Part shown: positions 23,981-34,314 of the stretch, in pieces | Layout: every line of letters begins with the position of its first letter | Numbering within the stretch: position 1 is the stretch's first letter | Source: Hyperoodon ampullatus | Lineage: Eukaryota > Chordata > Mammalia > Artiodactyla > Ziphiidae | Direction: 5' to 3' | Length of the DNA stretch: 64,000 nucleotides | Assembly (NCBI GenBank): GCA_949752795.1 | Contig: OX457057.1 | Location: 160,681,980 to 160,745,979, forward strand | Notes under the pieces: model-generated | Seen by the model: only the letters and a program-made list of their open reading frames with translations | Databases searched by the model: none | What the model was told of the DNA's origin: nothing | Made by a program: the position numbers and the translations under genes

Positions 23981-24240
23981 ACCTGAATTCTCTCTCTACC
24001 TTCCCACCAAAACCCCTTGGGAAGCAATCACCAATGGTCTCTGCGTTGGTTCTTCTCTGAAAAACTCCCTCATGAGTTTTTCCTCCTCCTCTTCCTCCAC
24101 TGCCCAGTACCAAGTTTGTTTTAGGCTCTTCTAACCACAATCACAATCATTAGGCATTTTCTTCTACTCTTGTGGATTTTAAATAACAGTTTTGCTGTTA
24201 AATTCCAAATCTAGAACTCTGGTCCTTCTTTCTCTCCTGG
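23981..24240 (+). mobile_element. Possible L2 ORF2 fragment, forward
   Basis: The block gcaatcaccaatggtctctg near 24025 resembles the L2 segment that follows the 22861-23235 part. Weak; it could also be unique DNA. Confidence 0.35.
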
Positions 24241-25025
24241 TCATCAGACACACATCTGAACTGTTTGGCTCTGAGATCCCCAAAATGTTACTTGTGTGTA
24301 CATTGCTGGTCAGAAGTGTCATGTGGCAAATGGAAGAACGGAAAGGGCTGCAGGATAAGGAAAGAAAACATAATGAGTGCCCACAAACAAGCTGTCAGGT
24401 CAAGTTATTTCTAAAAGAACAGGGATTTTAAACTTCTCTCTGAGGTGTTTACACACTCCCCAAATTCCTGTATAGGATAACTAAATTAAACTATCCTTGA
24501 GTATATGCCTGACTTTACCTCTTTCCTAACTGGGGCACCAAGAGTAGACTTGGGTCATAGAACTGTCACTTCTGGGGCACTATCATTAAGGGAACTTATA
24601 CTGAAAGTGGGCTTCTCTGTCCAACTGGCAAATTCTTTCGATTCTGTTAGCTTTAATTCCTCTGAAAGAGAATCTCATTGGCACAGCTAATCTTTGCATC
24701 CCAGGCCCTCCTTGGGAGGGAGTTCCTGCTTTTGCCTGGGAAGTCAGCAAAGGCCTCACAATGGCTGTGACATTTGAGATAGCCTTAAAGGATGATAGGT
24801 GCTGGGGGTAATTGTGTGTGTGTGTGCGCGTGTGTGTGGGGGGGGCAATTTCAGCATTTTGCAGCATTATTCTAAATCTAGAGCCTTCATTCAACTATTG
24901 TTTACTTTTTTCTTTTTCTAAATCATAAGAGTCACTTTTATTCTTAAAAAAACTCCACATCTGAAGGAACTGGAATGAGTCTCTCTCCCTCATTTTGGTA
25001 GGGACACTTAACAAAGTCTAGAATA
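24241..25025. other. No gene seen; (GT)n/(G)n run at 24813-24846
   Basis: A short GT microsatellite with GC interruptions ends in a G run of eight or more. The remainder is unassigned. Confidence 0.45.
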
Positions 25026-25315
25026 ATATTCTCCCATTCATTCATTCATTCATTCACTCAGTAGTCAGTGCCTGCTATAGGCTAGAGCACTTTTTACAGG
25101 TTATAAAATGCAGTTTACAGATTATTTTGTTTAAGCCTTATAACCACCCTACCTCCTTAGTTATTGTTACAAAATACATTTAATTCAGAAAACTGAGGCT
25201 CTAGGCAGTTAAGTAACTTATTTAAGATCAAATCATAAGTATAGTGGGGGAGGGGAGACTTGAATCCAGGTTGAATCTCCAAAAGCTATGTACTTTCCAC
25301 TACACCACACTGGGA
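25026..25315 (-). mobile_element. (ATTC)n run and MIR SINE, reverse
   Basis: Starts with repeated attc units (25032-25056), the usual edge of a reverse L2/MIR end. It continues with tgcctgctataggctagagc, gaaaactgaggctctaggca and a closing cactacaccacactgg. Confidence 0.7.
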
Positions 25316-25545
25316 TGACTCACAAAATGGTGTGTTAGATCTGATGTAATTGAACTATGTATCGGTAACTTGCCATCAGTCACTACCAGCTAGCATCTGA
25401 CATATGCTAGCTGAACATTTTCCTAAACTGAGAGTTCAAATTATATAACCAAAATGAGTACTCTTCTAAAATAATTCTACTAGTCTGAAAAAGTTTTCTA
25501 AGCAGATTAAGAAATAAATTTACTTATTTTTTAAAACAAGTATAT

Positions 25546-25552
25546 ACGTATA

Positions 25553-25592
<40 letters not shown>

Positions 25593-25790
25593 TTTAATGC
25601 GGTACGTGGGCCTCTCACTGTTGTGGCCTCTCCCATTGCAGAGCACAGGCTCTGGGCGCGCAGGCTCAGCGGCCATGGCTCACGGGCCCAGCCGCTCCGC
25701 GGCACATGGGATCCTCCCAGACCAGGGCACGAACCCGTGTCCCCTGAATTGGCAGGCGGACTCTCAACTACTGCGCCACCAGGGAAGCCC
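25546..25790 (-). mobile_element. CHR-type SINE, short form, with (TA)n in its tail
   Basis: Reverse copy. From left it has a (TA)n stretch, a T run of about 21 (25575-25595), the body gcggtacgtgggcctctcac, and the head ending accagggaagccc. The exact target duplication aaaacaagtatat lies at 25533-25545 and 25791-25803, so the TA microsatellite lies inside the insertion, as part of the SINE tail. Confidence 0.95.
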
Positions 25791-26029
25791 AAAACAAGTA
25801 TATTTTTAATGAGTAATAGAAAATTCTGTCTCTCTAGCATTTGTCCTTTTCTTCTATCCTTAGAAGCATATAGATAATGTTTACTAATATATAATAATGC
25901 TGCTTTCCACATTATGAACTGGTCATTCCTGCTTATGTTTGCTTTCGGTCAACTCAGCCCATTTGATTGTAGGGCTAAGAAATCAGTTCAATCCTCGTGA
26001 GTAACTTTATTTTTGCATCCCCTTTCTCT

Positions 26030-26250
26030 TTTGGATTGGAAAAGTAACAGATGCTTATTGTATAAAAGGCAAATCATACAGATGTCTTAGGAAGAAAAAG
26101 CCCTGGCAATCCCACCCCCAGACATAACAGCTATTAATAATGTGGTACAGTCTTTCAAATTTCCTCATTCATATACCAACACATACTATATTTATACATA
26201 TTTTTCCGTAAATGAGATCTGCCATACATACTGTTTGGCAATTATTGTTT
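26030..26250. mobile_element. Old L1-type LINE 3' fragment (tentative)
   Basis: The order cagatgcttattgtataaaa, ggcaatcccacccccagaca, tctttcaaatttcctcattc resembles a recurrent old LINE 3' segment also present at about 33380-33645. Family not certain. Confidence 0.4.
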
Positions 26251-27679
26251 GTTTTTGACAAACAGCTATCGTTCTTTGTCAGTATCTATAGATTGATCTC
26301 AGCTTTCAGATAGCTTTTGACAAAGGAAAACATCCGTTTCACAGAAACAGAATGAATTGCAAATGTTTTGCCAATGCCTGCCTTAATCAAAACAAAGCCT
26401 GGGTGAGAAAGTGGGGCTAAGTGCTATATACTGAAAAAAATCAGCATAGCTTAATAGTTGTTCCTATCACACAGTATGTTGTTGTAACATTCAGCCTTAA
26501 AAAAAAATTAGACCGTTACATCCACTTTTTGAATTAGCAGCCAATGGACCAGAGGTGAAATGAGGAACATTTTGGAAAATACCCTCTCATGGGGTTGCCT
26601 TCAGGTAGTGGATTGTGAGGCTCTGAGGCATTTCAACAGCTTGCCACTAGCTAGAAACATACTTCCCAACACCTCACACTGATCTGTTAATGCCTCTCAT
26701 TTAGTGAGAAACACAAGACAGATGAGTCAGTGTGCTGGGCAATTAACCCGTCAAGGGCTTTCTTCCTGAGCCTGGGATAACAGGCAGAAAAAAGAATGTA
26801 ATCCTTAATGACTAACAAAGGGCACTGCTGGAGGGATGGGAACACATACGTACAAGGCATGTGATGGGCTCTCTTTTTCCATCTGGAACTACCTGCCAGT
26901 CATCTCCTGAACTTACACAGATTTTTGCCATAGATTGATCTTGCCTGGGAATGAGATAAGTTTTTTCCCAGCTGTCTTGGAAATGGGAACTGACATATGT
27001 GATAGACTACACTCACAGAAGGCCGTATGTCTAATATTCCAGGTCTTGGACTGTCCATAAAGAACCAAAGATGTAGCCTAACCCCTGCCAGCATTTTATA
27101 GGACACAAAAGAGAATATATGTTCTCACCCTGAGCCATAAATATCAACATTAGTCCAGGGATTACCTGAAATTTAGCCTTCTGGAACCCAAGTCATAGGC
27201 GTCAGAAAACTGAATATGCTATGTTCTTTTTCATGTTTTTACATAGCTTTGGGGGTTATCAGGGAATCCTGAGGCTGGACTTACAGGAAGCAAATGTTTT
27301 GTAATAAGGTTTTATTCGTATTTTTCAAAACACTTTTTTTTCCCTTCCCTCCATATTATTTCTTTATTCCCTGAGATATTTTGCTTTGATTCCTGGTTTG
27401 GGAATCTTCATTTTTTAAATGAAAAGTTTAATAGTGCAAAATATTTAGAAGCTAATTCTTCTTCCTTTCCCCTAAATCTTTGGTTTGCTGTCATTAAGAC
27501 AAGATCTGACAAGCAGACTGCTGGAAGTTTTCTACACTTTCTCAGTGTAAAACTGTGGGAGTAATAAAGTAAGTTTCGGAGGGATAAAAGCAGGACAATG
27601 GAAACTTCTTAAGTTGTTTGTGAAACTGTCTTAAGTTTTCGGCAATTATTCTCATTAATAATGTTTATGTTAATAATTA
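26251..27679. other. No gene seen
   Basis: 1.4 kb without recognisable repeats or coding signal. Only short fortuitous frames. Confidence 0.45.
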
Positions 27680-27803
27680 TTAGGGTGACTAAATGTCCCA
27701 GGTTGCCCTGGTTTATGCCCGTGGGTCCAATATAATTATTAATAGCATCCCCTTTCTCTTTCAAAAGTGTTCTGGCTTGGACACTAAATTACATGATCAC
27801 TAT
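27680..27803. mobile_element. Short terminal-inverted-repeat DNA element
   Basis: Starts ttagggtgactaaatgtccc and ends near aaattacatgatcac, which is a degraded inverted copy of the start. The inside (aaaagtgttctggcttgg) matches a small non-autonomous mammalian DNA transposon I recall but cannot name safely. Confidence 0.55.
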
Positions 27804-28013
27804 TAATCATATAAGACAGTATTCTGCCAGCACAATGGAAGTAGGGTCATGTAACAACTGTACACTGAACAGTATATTAATTGTATATTAAACAATGGCA
27901 GTTTTCTGTCAAAATTTAAAGTGCACATATCCTTCACCCTAGAAATTTCCCTTCTTTGAATCTATTCTATAGAAATTCTCATGTTATGAGCAGATTATAT
28001 ATATACAGATCAT

Positions 28014-28038
28014 GCACACACACACACACACACACACA
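28014..28038. repeat. (CA)n microsatellite
   Basis: About 12 uninterrupted CA units. Confidence 0.95.
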
Positions 28039-28189
28039 TACACAAGAATGCTTAGTGAAAATTGGAAACGATCTAAATGTTTATCAGTAGTCTAGTTAAA
28101 CACAATGGAGTCCTATGTAATTATTATAAAATAAGGTGGTAGATCTATATGTGTTGATGAGATGATGAAATATTCGCGACCTATTTTTA

Positions 28190-28470
28190 TTTTTTTTAAA
28201 GATTTATTATTTATTTATTTTAATTTTTAGCTGCATAGGGTCTTTTTAAGTGGGTTTTTTTTTGTTTTTTTTTTGCGGTACGTGGGCCTCTCACTGTTGT
28301 GGCCTCTCCCGTTGCGGAGCACAGGCTCTGGACACGCAGGCTCAGCGGCCATGGCTCACGGGCCCAGCCGCTCCGCGGCATGTGGGATCTTCCCAGACCG
28401 GGGCACGAACCCGTGTCCCCTGCATCGGCAGGCGGACTCTCAACCACTGCACCACCAGGGAAGCCCCTCT
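28190..28470 (-). mobile_element. CHR-type SINE with composite tail
   Basis: Flanked by cgcgacctattttta (28175-28189) and cacgacctattttta (28471-28485), a target duplication with one change. The body is the short form, ending in gcggtacgtgggcctctcac on this strand. Beyond its T run the tail continues with gctgcatagggtcttttt and TTTATTTATT units (28190-28245), which is the 3' end of the long form. One insertion thus carries both kinds of 3' end. Confidence 0.9.
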
Positions 28471-28809
28471 CACGACCTATTTTTAAATTAAAAAAAGCAA
28501 GTTGTGGAAATATATGTATGGCAGTGCTTGCTATGGCTGGCTCTGAGTAGGTTCAGATGAGGTTCTCTCATAATCTCCTCCAGTTCCCACCGCCACTCCC
28601 CAAAACCAGGCCAAATCAACATCAGCCTAAACACTAACTGCTTACTATGCAAATGAAGCTTCTCTCCTAGCCTTTCCATTTAACCAGATTGCACACCCCT
28701 CCCCCAAACACACACAGACACATCCTCTCCAATATACTGTGTTGGCCAGAAAGTGCCTTCGCTTTTTAAGTAAAAATAGAAGACACATTTTTCATTTTCA
28801 CCAAGAAGT

Positions 28810-30060
28810 TTATTGAACAACATATTCACCCTTTTGTTTCCCTACCTTCTGCCATTTTTCAGGCAATTTCATAATTCCATCTTCCCAAAACTTTTAAACT
28901 TTTTGAGCAAAGAACTGTTCCAGGTGACTTTTACACTCTTTCAGGGAATTGAAATTTTTTCCATTAAGAGAATTTTGTAAACACCAAAATAAATGGAAAT
29001 CCAAAGGTGCAATGTCTGATGAATATGGCGGATGAATCAGAACTTTCCAGCCAAGCTGTAACAGTTTTTGCCTAGTCATCAAAGAAACATGTGGTCTTGC
29101 ATTATCTTGATGGAAGATTATGCATTTTCTTTGACTAATTCTGGAGGCTTTTCGTTGAGTGCTGCTTTCAGTTGGTCTAATTGGGAGCAGTACTTGTTGG
29201 AATTAATCGTTTCATTTTCCAGAAGGAGCTCATAATAGAGGACTCCCTTCCAGTCCCACTATATACACAACACCACATTCTTTGGAAGACGACCAGCTTT
29301 TGATGTGGTTGGTGGTGGTTCATTTCGCTTGCCCCGTGATCTCTTCTCTTCCACATTATTGTACAGTTTCCACTTTTCATCACCCTTCACAATTTGTTTT
29401 AAAAACGGAACATTTAAGGGCTTCCCTGGTGGCGCAGTGGTTGAGAGTCCGCCTGCCGATGAAGGGGACACGGGTTCGTGCCCCGGCCTGGGAAGATCCC
29501 ACATGCCACGGAGCTGCTGGGCCCGTGAGCCATGGCCGCTGAGCCTGCACATCCGGAGCCTGCGCTCCGCAACGGGAGAGGCCACAACAGTGAGAGGCCC
29601 GCGTACCGCAAAAAAAAAATAAAAATAAAAATAAATAAAAACGGAACATTTTTGTTACGTTTAAGTAGAGAATTGCATGAGGAAATATAGTCAAGAAGGT
29701 TTTTTTCTCTTAATTTATGTGGAACCCAAACATCAAAGCGATGACCATAACCAAGCTGGTGCAAATTATTTTCAGCACTTGAGTTGGATGTTTTGAGTAT
29801 ATCGGCTATCTCCTGCGTGGTATAATGTTGATCATTCTCAATTAATGTCTCGATTTGATCGCTATCAACTTCAACTGGTCTACCTGACCGTGGAGCATCA
29901 TCCAGCGAGAAATCTCCATCATGAAACTTCACAAACCACTTTTGACATGTTCGATCAGTCACAGCACCTTCTCCATACACTGCACAAATCTTTTTTTACC
30001 TTTCAGTTGCGTTTTTACCTTTCTTGAAATAATAAAGCATAATATGCTGAAAATGTTGTT
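28810..30060 (-). pseudogene. mariner transposase, broken
   Basis: The minus strand gives the helix-turn-helix region (CQKWFVKFHDGDFSLDD, then APRSGRPVEVDSDQ and YTTQEIADIL). Then come GDEKW, FHQDNARPH and PPYSSDIAP, which carry the three acidic residues expected of a mariner DD34D catalytic site, followed by the C-terminal FHLFW and LEQFFAQK. Lesions: in-frame stops at 29259-29261 (TAG in place of a tryptophan codon) and 28894-28896, a one-base deletion near 29121-29138, and two SINE insertions that cut the frame. The closing stop is at 28810-28812. Family identity is firm; the Hsmar/irritans grouping is inference. Confidence 0.92.
29416..29636 (+). mobile_element. CHR-type SINE, short form, inside mariner
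   Basis: Opposite in orientation to the transposase. The exact 15-bp target duplication aaaaacggaacattt lies at 29401-29415 and 29637-29651. The tail is A-rich with TAAAA units. Confidence 0.96.
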
Positions 30061-30116
30061 TTTTCCTTCCATCTTCAATATTAAAATGGCTACACAAAAA
30101 TCCAACGATTTTGATG

Positions 30117-30126
<10 letters not shown>

Positions 30127-30149
<23 letters not shown>

Positions 30150-30339
30150 GGTACGCGGGCCTCTCACTGTTGTGGCCTCTCCCGTTGCGGAGCACAGGCT
30201 CTGGACGCGCAGGCTCAGCGGCCATGGCTCACGGGCCCAGCTGCTCCGCGGCATGTGGGATCCTCCCGGACTGGGGCACGAACCCGTGTCCCCTGCATCG
30301 GCAGGCGGACTCTCCACCACTGCACCACCAGGGAAGCCC
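30127..30339 (-). mobile_element. CHR-type SINE, short form, inside mariner
   Basis: Target repeat tgatgtcttttttt lies at 30112-30125 and 30340-30353. A T run from 30119 to 30147 (part target, part tail) shows a long, little-eroded A tail, so the insertion is fairly young. Confidence 0.95.
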
Positions 30340-30476
30340 TGATGTCTTTTTTTAAATGCTCACTGATACGACAGCTTTCACATCTAACAAAATTGTTTCA
30401 AATGAAGTTAAAGACCACTAAGTGCTGCTAGAGCTATCTTACTGAAAAAAACGAACTAACCTTTTGGCCAACCCAA

Positions 30477-30910
30477 TAGAAATTCTGGAGAGGCCATAAT
30501 CTGCAATACAATCTTCTTGTTCTAATATGTATATTGGAAAGAGATTTGCAAAGCTTTTGACGGTGATTACTTCTGGGGAGTAACTGTTATTCCCTTCTGT
30601 ACTTTTATTTTAACTCATAAGCATATATTTTATGTTTATAATTTTTAAAATTAGTTTAGAAGGAATACATGAGTGGTTTGCCATATAAAATTGTATATTT
30701 TAGGTGCATCTAGAGCATCTGGAAACTCTTAGAGAAAATGAGTAGGGAGCCAGACCTCTGGCATTTTTCCTGTAAATATACTTTGGAGTGGATGTGGCAT
30801 ATTCTATACTTATCTCCCAATTATCAGGCTAACTGAGGAAATAAAGTTGAAATGTAACTTTTCATTTCCAACTTTTTCATAATCATTTAAACTGGATCAG
30901 TTAAACAGAT
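30477..30910. other. No gene seen
   Basis: AT-rich unassigned DNA between the mariner and the tandem duplication. Confidence 0.45.
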
Positions 30911-31050
30911 GCATTAGTTGCTTGCTCTGAATCTCTTCAGATGCATTAGTTGCTTGCTCTGAATCTCTGAAGTAGATTATGCATTAGTTGCTTGCTCTGA
31001 ATCTCTTCAGATGCATTAGTTGCTTGCTCTGAATCTCTGAAGTAGATTAT
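30911..31050. repeat. Perfect 70-bp tandem duplication with internal 26-bp repeats
   Basis: 30911-30980 and 30981-31050 are identical over 70 bp. Each unit holds two copies of a 26-bp block starting gcattagttgcttgctctga, spaced 32 bp apart, so the block occurs four times with spacings 32, 38 and 32. The two-level structure implies an older short duplication followed by a recent duplication of the pair. An assembly error is the alternative. Confidence 0.95.
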
Positions 31051-31140
31051 GAAACATAACTACTGAAAAAAGAGTTAAACAAGAAACAAAAGAAAAATAA
31101 GCTGATATAAAAATCTAGGGTTAGAACTGTGTCTTTCGTT

Positions 31141-31690
31141 GGAATTTCATGGAGCACACCGAGGTCTCAGGGAATCTGTATGGGACCAGCAAAGCGGCCG
31201 TGAGGGCGGTGCAAGCCGTGAAGCGCATCTGCTTGTTGGACGTGGTCCTGCAGGGCGTGCGCAACATCGGGAAGACTGACCTGCCGCCCACCTGCATCTT
31301 CCTGCGGTCGCCCTCGCTGGGCCGCCTGGAGCAGCGGAACACAGACACAGGGCAGAGCCTGGCCGCCGCCCGGGCCGACCTGAAAGCTGGAGAGCAGCAA
31401 GGAGCCCGGCCTGTTTGACCTGATCATGGCCAACCACAGCCTGGACAAGGCCTACCGGGCCCTGAAGGAGGCGCTCTCCGACGAAATGAAGAAGGCTCAA
31501 GGAACTGGCCCCTCCTGAGGAGGTCTGCCAGCTCTGTCCCCACTCCCCCCGCCCGGGGCCTGGGGCCTGGCGTCCAAGCCCTGCGGGCCAGGGTGGCTCT
31601 GCTCGCCTCGACTAGCGCCCTGGGGTGCGGGTGCTGCCCATCCCCCTCGCTACCCCGCTGTGGTTGTTGAAGGACCTTACCACCCCCCAA
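31141..31690 (+). pseudogene. GUK1: Processed pseudogene of guanylate kinase, 5'-truncated
   Basis: Guanylate kinase phosphorylates GMP to GDP. The reading from 31146 gives F, then [29 protein letters not shown] and [13 protein letters not shown]. After a shift of frame it gives [18 protein letters not shown] and ends KKAQGTGPS with TGA at 31516-31518. This is about the C-terminal 115 of 197 residues, without introns. Lesions are two in-frame losses of about four codons near 31333-31370 and a 7-nt insertion at about 31383-31389. The P-loop half is missing. GC-rich 3'UTR-like sequence follows to about 31690 with no clear A tail. It stands as an isolated GC island in AT-rich DNA, as expected for a retrocopy. 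Confidence 0.93.
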
Positions 31691-31708
31691 CCCTCCACCC
31701 TTCTCCCC
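31683..31708 (-). other. Potential G-quadruplex on the minus strand
   Basis: Four C tracts of 6, 3, 3 and 4 with spacers aa, tcca and ttct give a standard G4 pattern on the minus strand. It sits at the downstream edge of the GUK1 retrocopy in a C/T-rich run that continues to about 31760. Confidence 0.7.
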
Positions 31709-31924
31709 TCACCCACTTCTCCTCACTCCCCTTCCCCCCTCGACTCCCTCCCCGCCCCCAACCCAGCTTGCCTCCTTTCCATGGGATCCCCACTCCCAGC
31801 TCTGTCTCCTTCCTGGCGTGAGGACTTACCCACCTCTGCTCTCATCTCTGTTCTCCTATACTCTCTTATAGGGCTTAATTTATTTTATTTCTGTTTGTTT
31901 CATCATTTGCACGAATCCCCGCTG

Positions 31925-32058
31925 CCACCCCCTTGCTGGATTGTAGCTTCCTTCAGAGCAGGGACTGATCCATATTCAGATTTGAAGCAAAGGTGCCGAG
32001 CACAACACTTGGCACATAGTAGGTACTTATAAATCTTTGTTTAATAAATGAAACCTTG
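31925..32058 (+). mobile_element. L2 3' end, forward
   Basis: The blocks gattgtagcttccttcagag, cttggcacatagtaggtact and a tail tttaataaatgaaa give the L2 3' end, with a small deletion. Confidence 0.7.
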
Positions 32059-33191
32059 GCATAAAAACAAAACAACAAAAATTCCTCACCTCTAGCTCTA
32101 CAGAAAACCCTCGCAACCATTTAAAGTTCCCCCAGGGAAGGGATACTCTTGGGCAGGTACAGCCTTGTTTTGGGTTGGCTTAGTGACTGAAGTTCAGAAG
32201 TTTCTCTGCATTTTTTCCCCTGTTGGGTATTGGATTGAAGTGCTTTTTGTAACTGCCACATTTTGCAGTTTCCCTAACCTTTCTTCTGGGAAATTAGAGT
32301 TAGAGCTTTGGAACTAATGGGGTGAAACCACACGCATTCTGCATACACCTATTGTTATTGGTGGCTTAGCTGTGCCACTCTGGATGAGCTGGCTCAGGAG
32401 ACACAGTGACTCATGTCATTTTCCCTGTAACCAGGGGTGACCTGGAGCACTTCAGGCCAGGAGGAAATTAGTTACTCACCCTCTAGCTCTGTAGCTCCGA
32501 CTGTGGACAAGTCTGGGCACCATCTCAGCATCCATCAACATGACTGAATTAGTTGCTGCTCTATCTGATAGTAATGGGGATGGCGCCCGGCTACAGGAAA
32601 ACTTCCTTGCTTGGCTAAGAGAGGTTGTGACCTGCCTGCCCATGGATTTAATGGGAGCACGAAAATCTGCATTTGACTAAAGCTTTAGTATCCCCAGTTA
32701 GAGACACGGTAACATTAACTAGGCAACCTCTTTTAAAACCCGTGAGTATGAAGCTATTAGCTATTTAAATTTTGTGAATTAGCTTAATATTTATTGACTG
32801 TTTCCGACATCTAACTGAGAGATACTTGGAAAGTAAGCACTTGGATGGAGCGTAGGGAATGGGAGAATACAGAAGATGCCAGAGAGAGGAGGTTTTGGGA
32901 GCACAGACATGGTTACTAAAGACCACAGACCTGGCACTGTAGAGAGGATTAGGGGGGACCCAGAGGCTGTCCTGAGCACTTGGAGAAAGGGATGAGTGTT
33001 AGAGAAGGGTGTAGAAAAGATTTCTGAAAGGGAGAATCAGAAGGTCCCTAAACTTTGTGTGTACAGTAGTTTGTTTTTGTATTTGTGATCTCCTAGTCTA
33101 ATAAGATGAAGACTAGTAGGCTGATCTAAGATGGAACTTGCAGGAAACACTAGCACTGATAAGGATGGGCAAAGTGGATGAAATTCTGAGG
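32059..33191. other. No gene seen
   Basis: Unassigned. Only one reverse 62-codon frame, with no recognised motif. Confidence 0.45.
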
Positions 33192-33206
33192 GCCTACTGA
33201 TTTTTA

Positions 33207-33348
33207 AAAACATTTATAATTATTTGGTTACACTGGCTCCTTAGTTGTAGCATGCATGTGGGATCTAGTTCCCAGACCAGCGATCAAACCCAGGCCCCCT
33301 GCATTGGGAGCACAGAGTCTTAACCACTGCGCCACCAGAGAAGTCCCC
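33207..33348 (-). mobile_element. tRNA-derived SINE, short older form, reverse
   Basis: The head reads, reversed, taaccactgcgccaccagag. The body carries gcatgtgggatctagttccc. It is flanked by the exact 15-bp repeat gcctactgattttta at 33192-33206 and 33350-33364. About 140 bp, shorter than the CHR copies and closer to the tRNA-only type shared with ruminants. Confidence 0.9.
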
Positions 33349-33379
33349 AGCCTACTGATTTTTAACATAAAAGTTTGTT

Positions 33380-33645
33380 TGTCTTTTTTTTAATTTTCAG
33401 AAGTAATATGTATGCAGGAAACTTGGAAAACATAAAAAAGCACAAAGGACCCAACAGACAAACAAACCAACAAAAACAGAAGTAATTCCATCTCCAGAGA
33501 TACTAACCTTTACATTTCGGCATGTATGCATCCAGTCTTTGTCTAAGCCCATATTCACACATGTGTGTATCTTTTTTAGAATGTAAATTATTCCTACTCA
33601 CATACTGTTCTACAATCTGGACCTAGTATATCCTGAAACATGTTA
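33380..33645. mobile_element. Old L1-type LINE 3' fragment (tentative)
   Basis: The blocks agaagtaatatgtatgcagg, ccatctccagagatactaac and cctgaaacatg follow the same order as the fragment at 26030-26250. Confidence 0.4.
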
Positions 33646-34314
33646 GTGAGGTAGCTGGGAGTGATTTTTCTCTGCCTTTCTGTAGTTCTGTACGCTCAGC
33701 TCACTGCCCTGTTGCAGGGAGCTTGGTCCCTCGGAGACTGATTTCTGTAGACTGACCCTGCTCACCCAGGGCCTCTTTGTTCACTGACAGGGTACCAGGG
33801 CTCAGCTGAAAAAGATGACAAGACTCTGCTAATTCATACATTACTCTGCATATATTTTCTTAAGATGCTTTTAAGTAACACGGAAGATGAAACAAAATAG
33901 ATTAATGTAATCTGTAGGCTAACATTCAGGGTCCCCCATTTGTGGAACTAAACCGTGTAATCACAGCCTGGGGTAAGAAAGCTGATTATACGCACAGAGA
34001 AAAAAGCTGAGACATACCCAAGGAGACATACCTTCACAGTACATACAAGGGTACCTGCCCGACACCTTCTTTTCCTGTCTCTTAACGCTTTATACTCTTG
34101 ACACTGGCCAGGAAGGCTGAACTGTTGAGCCTGAGTACTTCCCCGTTGGGCCCTGCCTCTCCTTCCTACTACCACTACTTCCTTACTTTAGCTCTATCTC
34201 TCATGTGGATTACTGCAAAAGCCCCATACCTTGTCTTCCTGCTCCCAATCTTGCCCCTATCTGCTCCATCCTCACCATTTGCAGTTAAAGGAACTTTCTG
34301 ACATGAATGTCTCT
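33646..34314. other. No gene seen
   Basis: Unassigned. Short frames of fewer than 80 codons only. Confidence 0.4.

Larger units (their letters stand above)
28737..30476 (-). mobile_element. mariner DNA transposon with two nested SINEs
   Basis: Terminal repeats are ttggccagaaagtgccttcg from 28742 and, reversed at the far end, cttttggccaaccc before 30476. TA dinucleotides at 28735-28736 and 30477-30478 mark the mariner target. Removing the SINEs at 29416-29636 and 30127-30339, each with one target repeat, leaves close to 1.28 kb, the normal full mariner length. The transposase lies on the minus strand and is broken, so the copy is immobile. Both SINEs arrived after the mariner. Confidence 0.95.

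Noticed and set aside
29416..29490. tRNA gene
   Set aside because: The head of the CHR SINE is tRNA-derived with A and B box-like motifs but lacks an intact cloverleaf; the same applies to all SINE copies here.
30911..31050. CRISPR-like repeat array
   Set aside because: Only four blocks with unequal spacers that are themselves repeated, in vertebrate DNA; it is a nested tandem duplication.
31141..31760. CpG-island promoter
   Set aside because: The GC enrichment is explained by the GUK1 retrocopy and its 3'UTR-like tail; no transcription unit follows.
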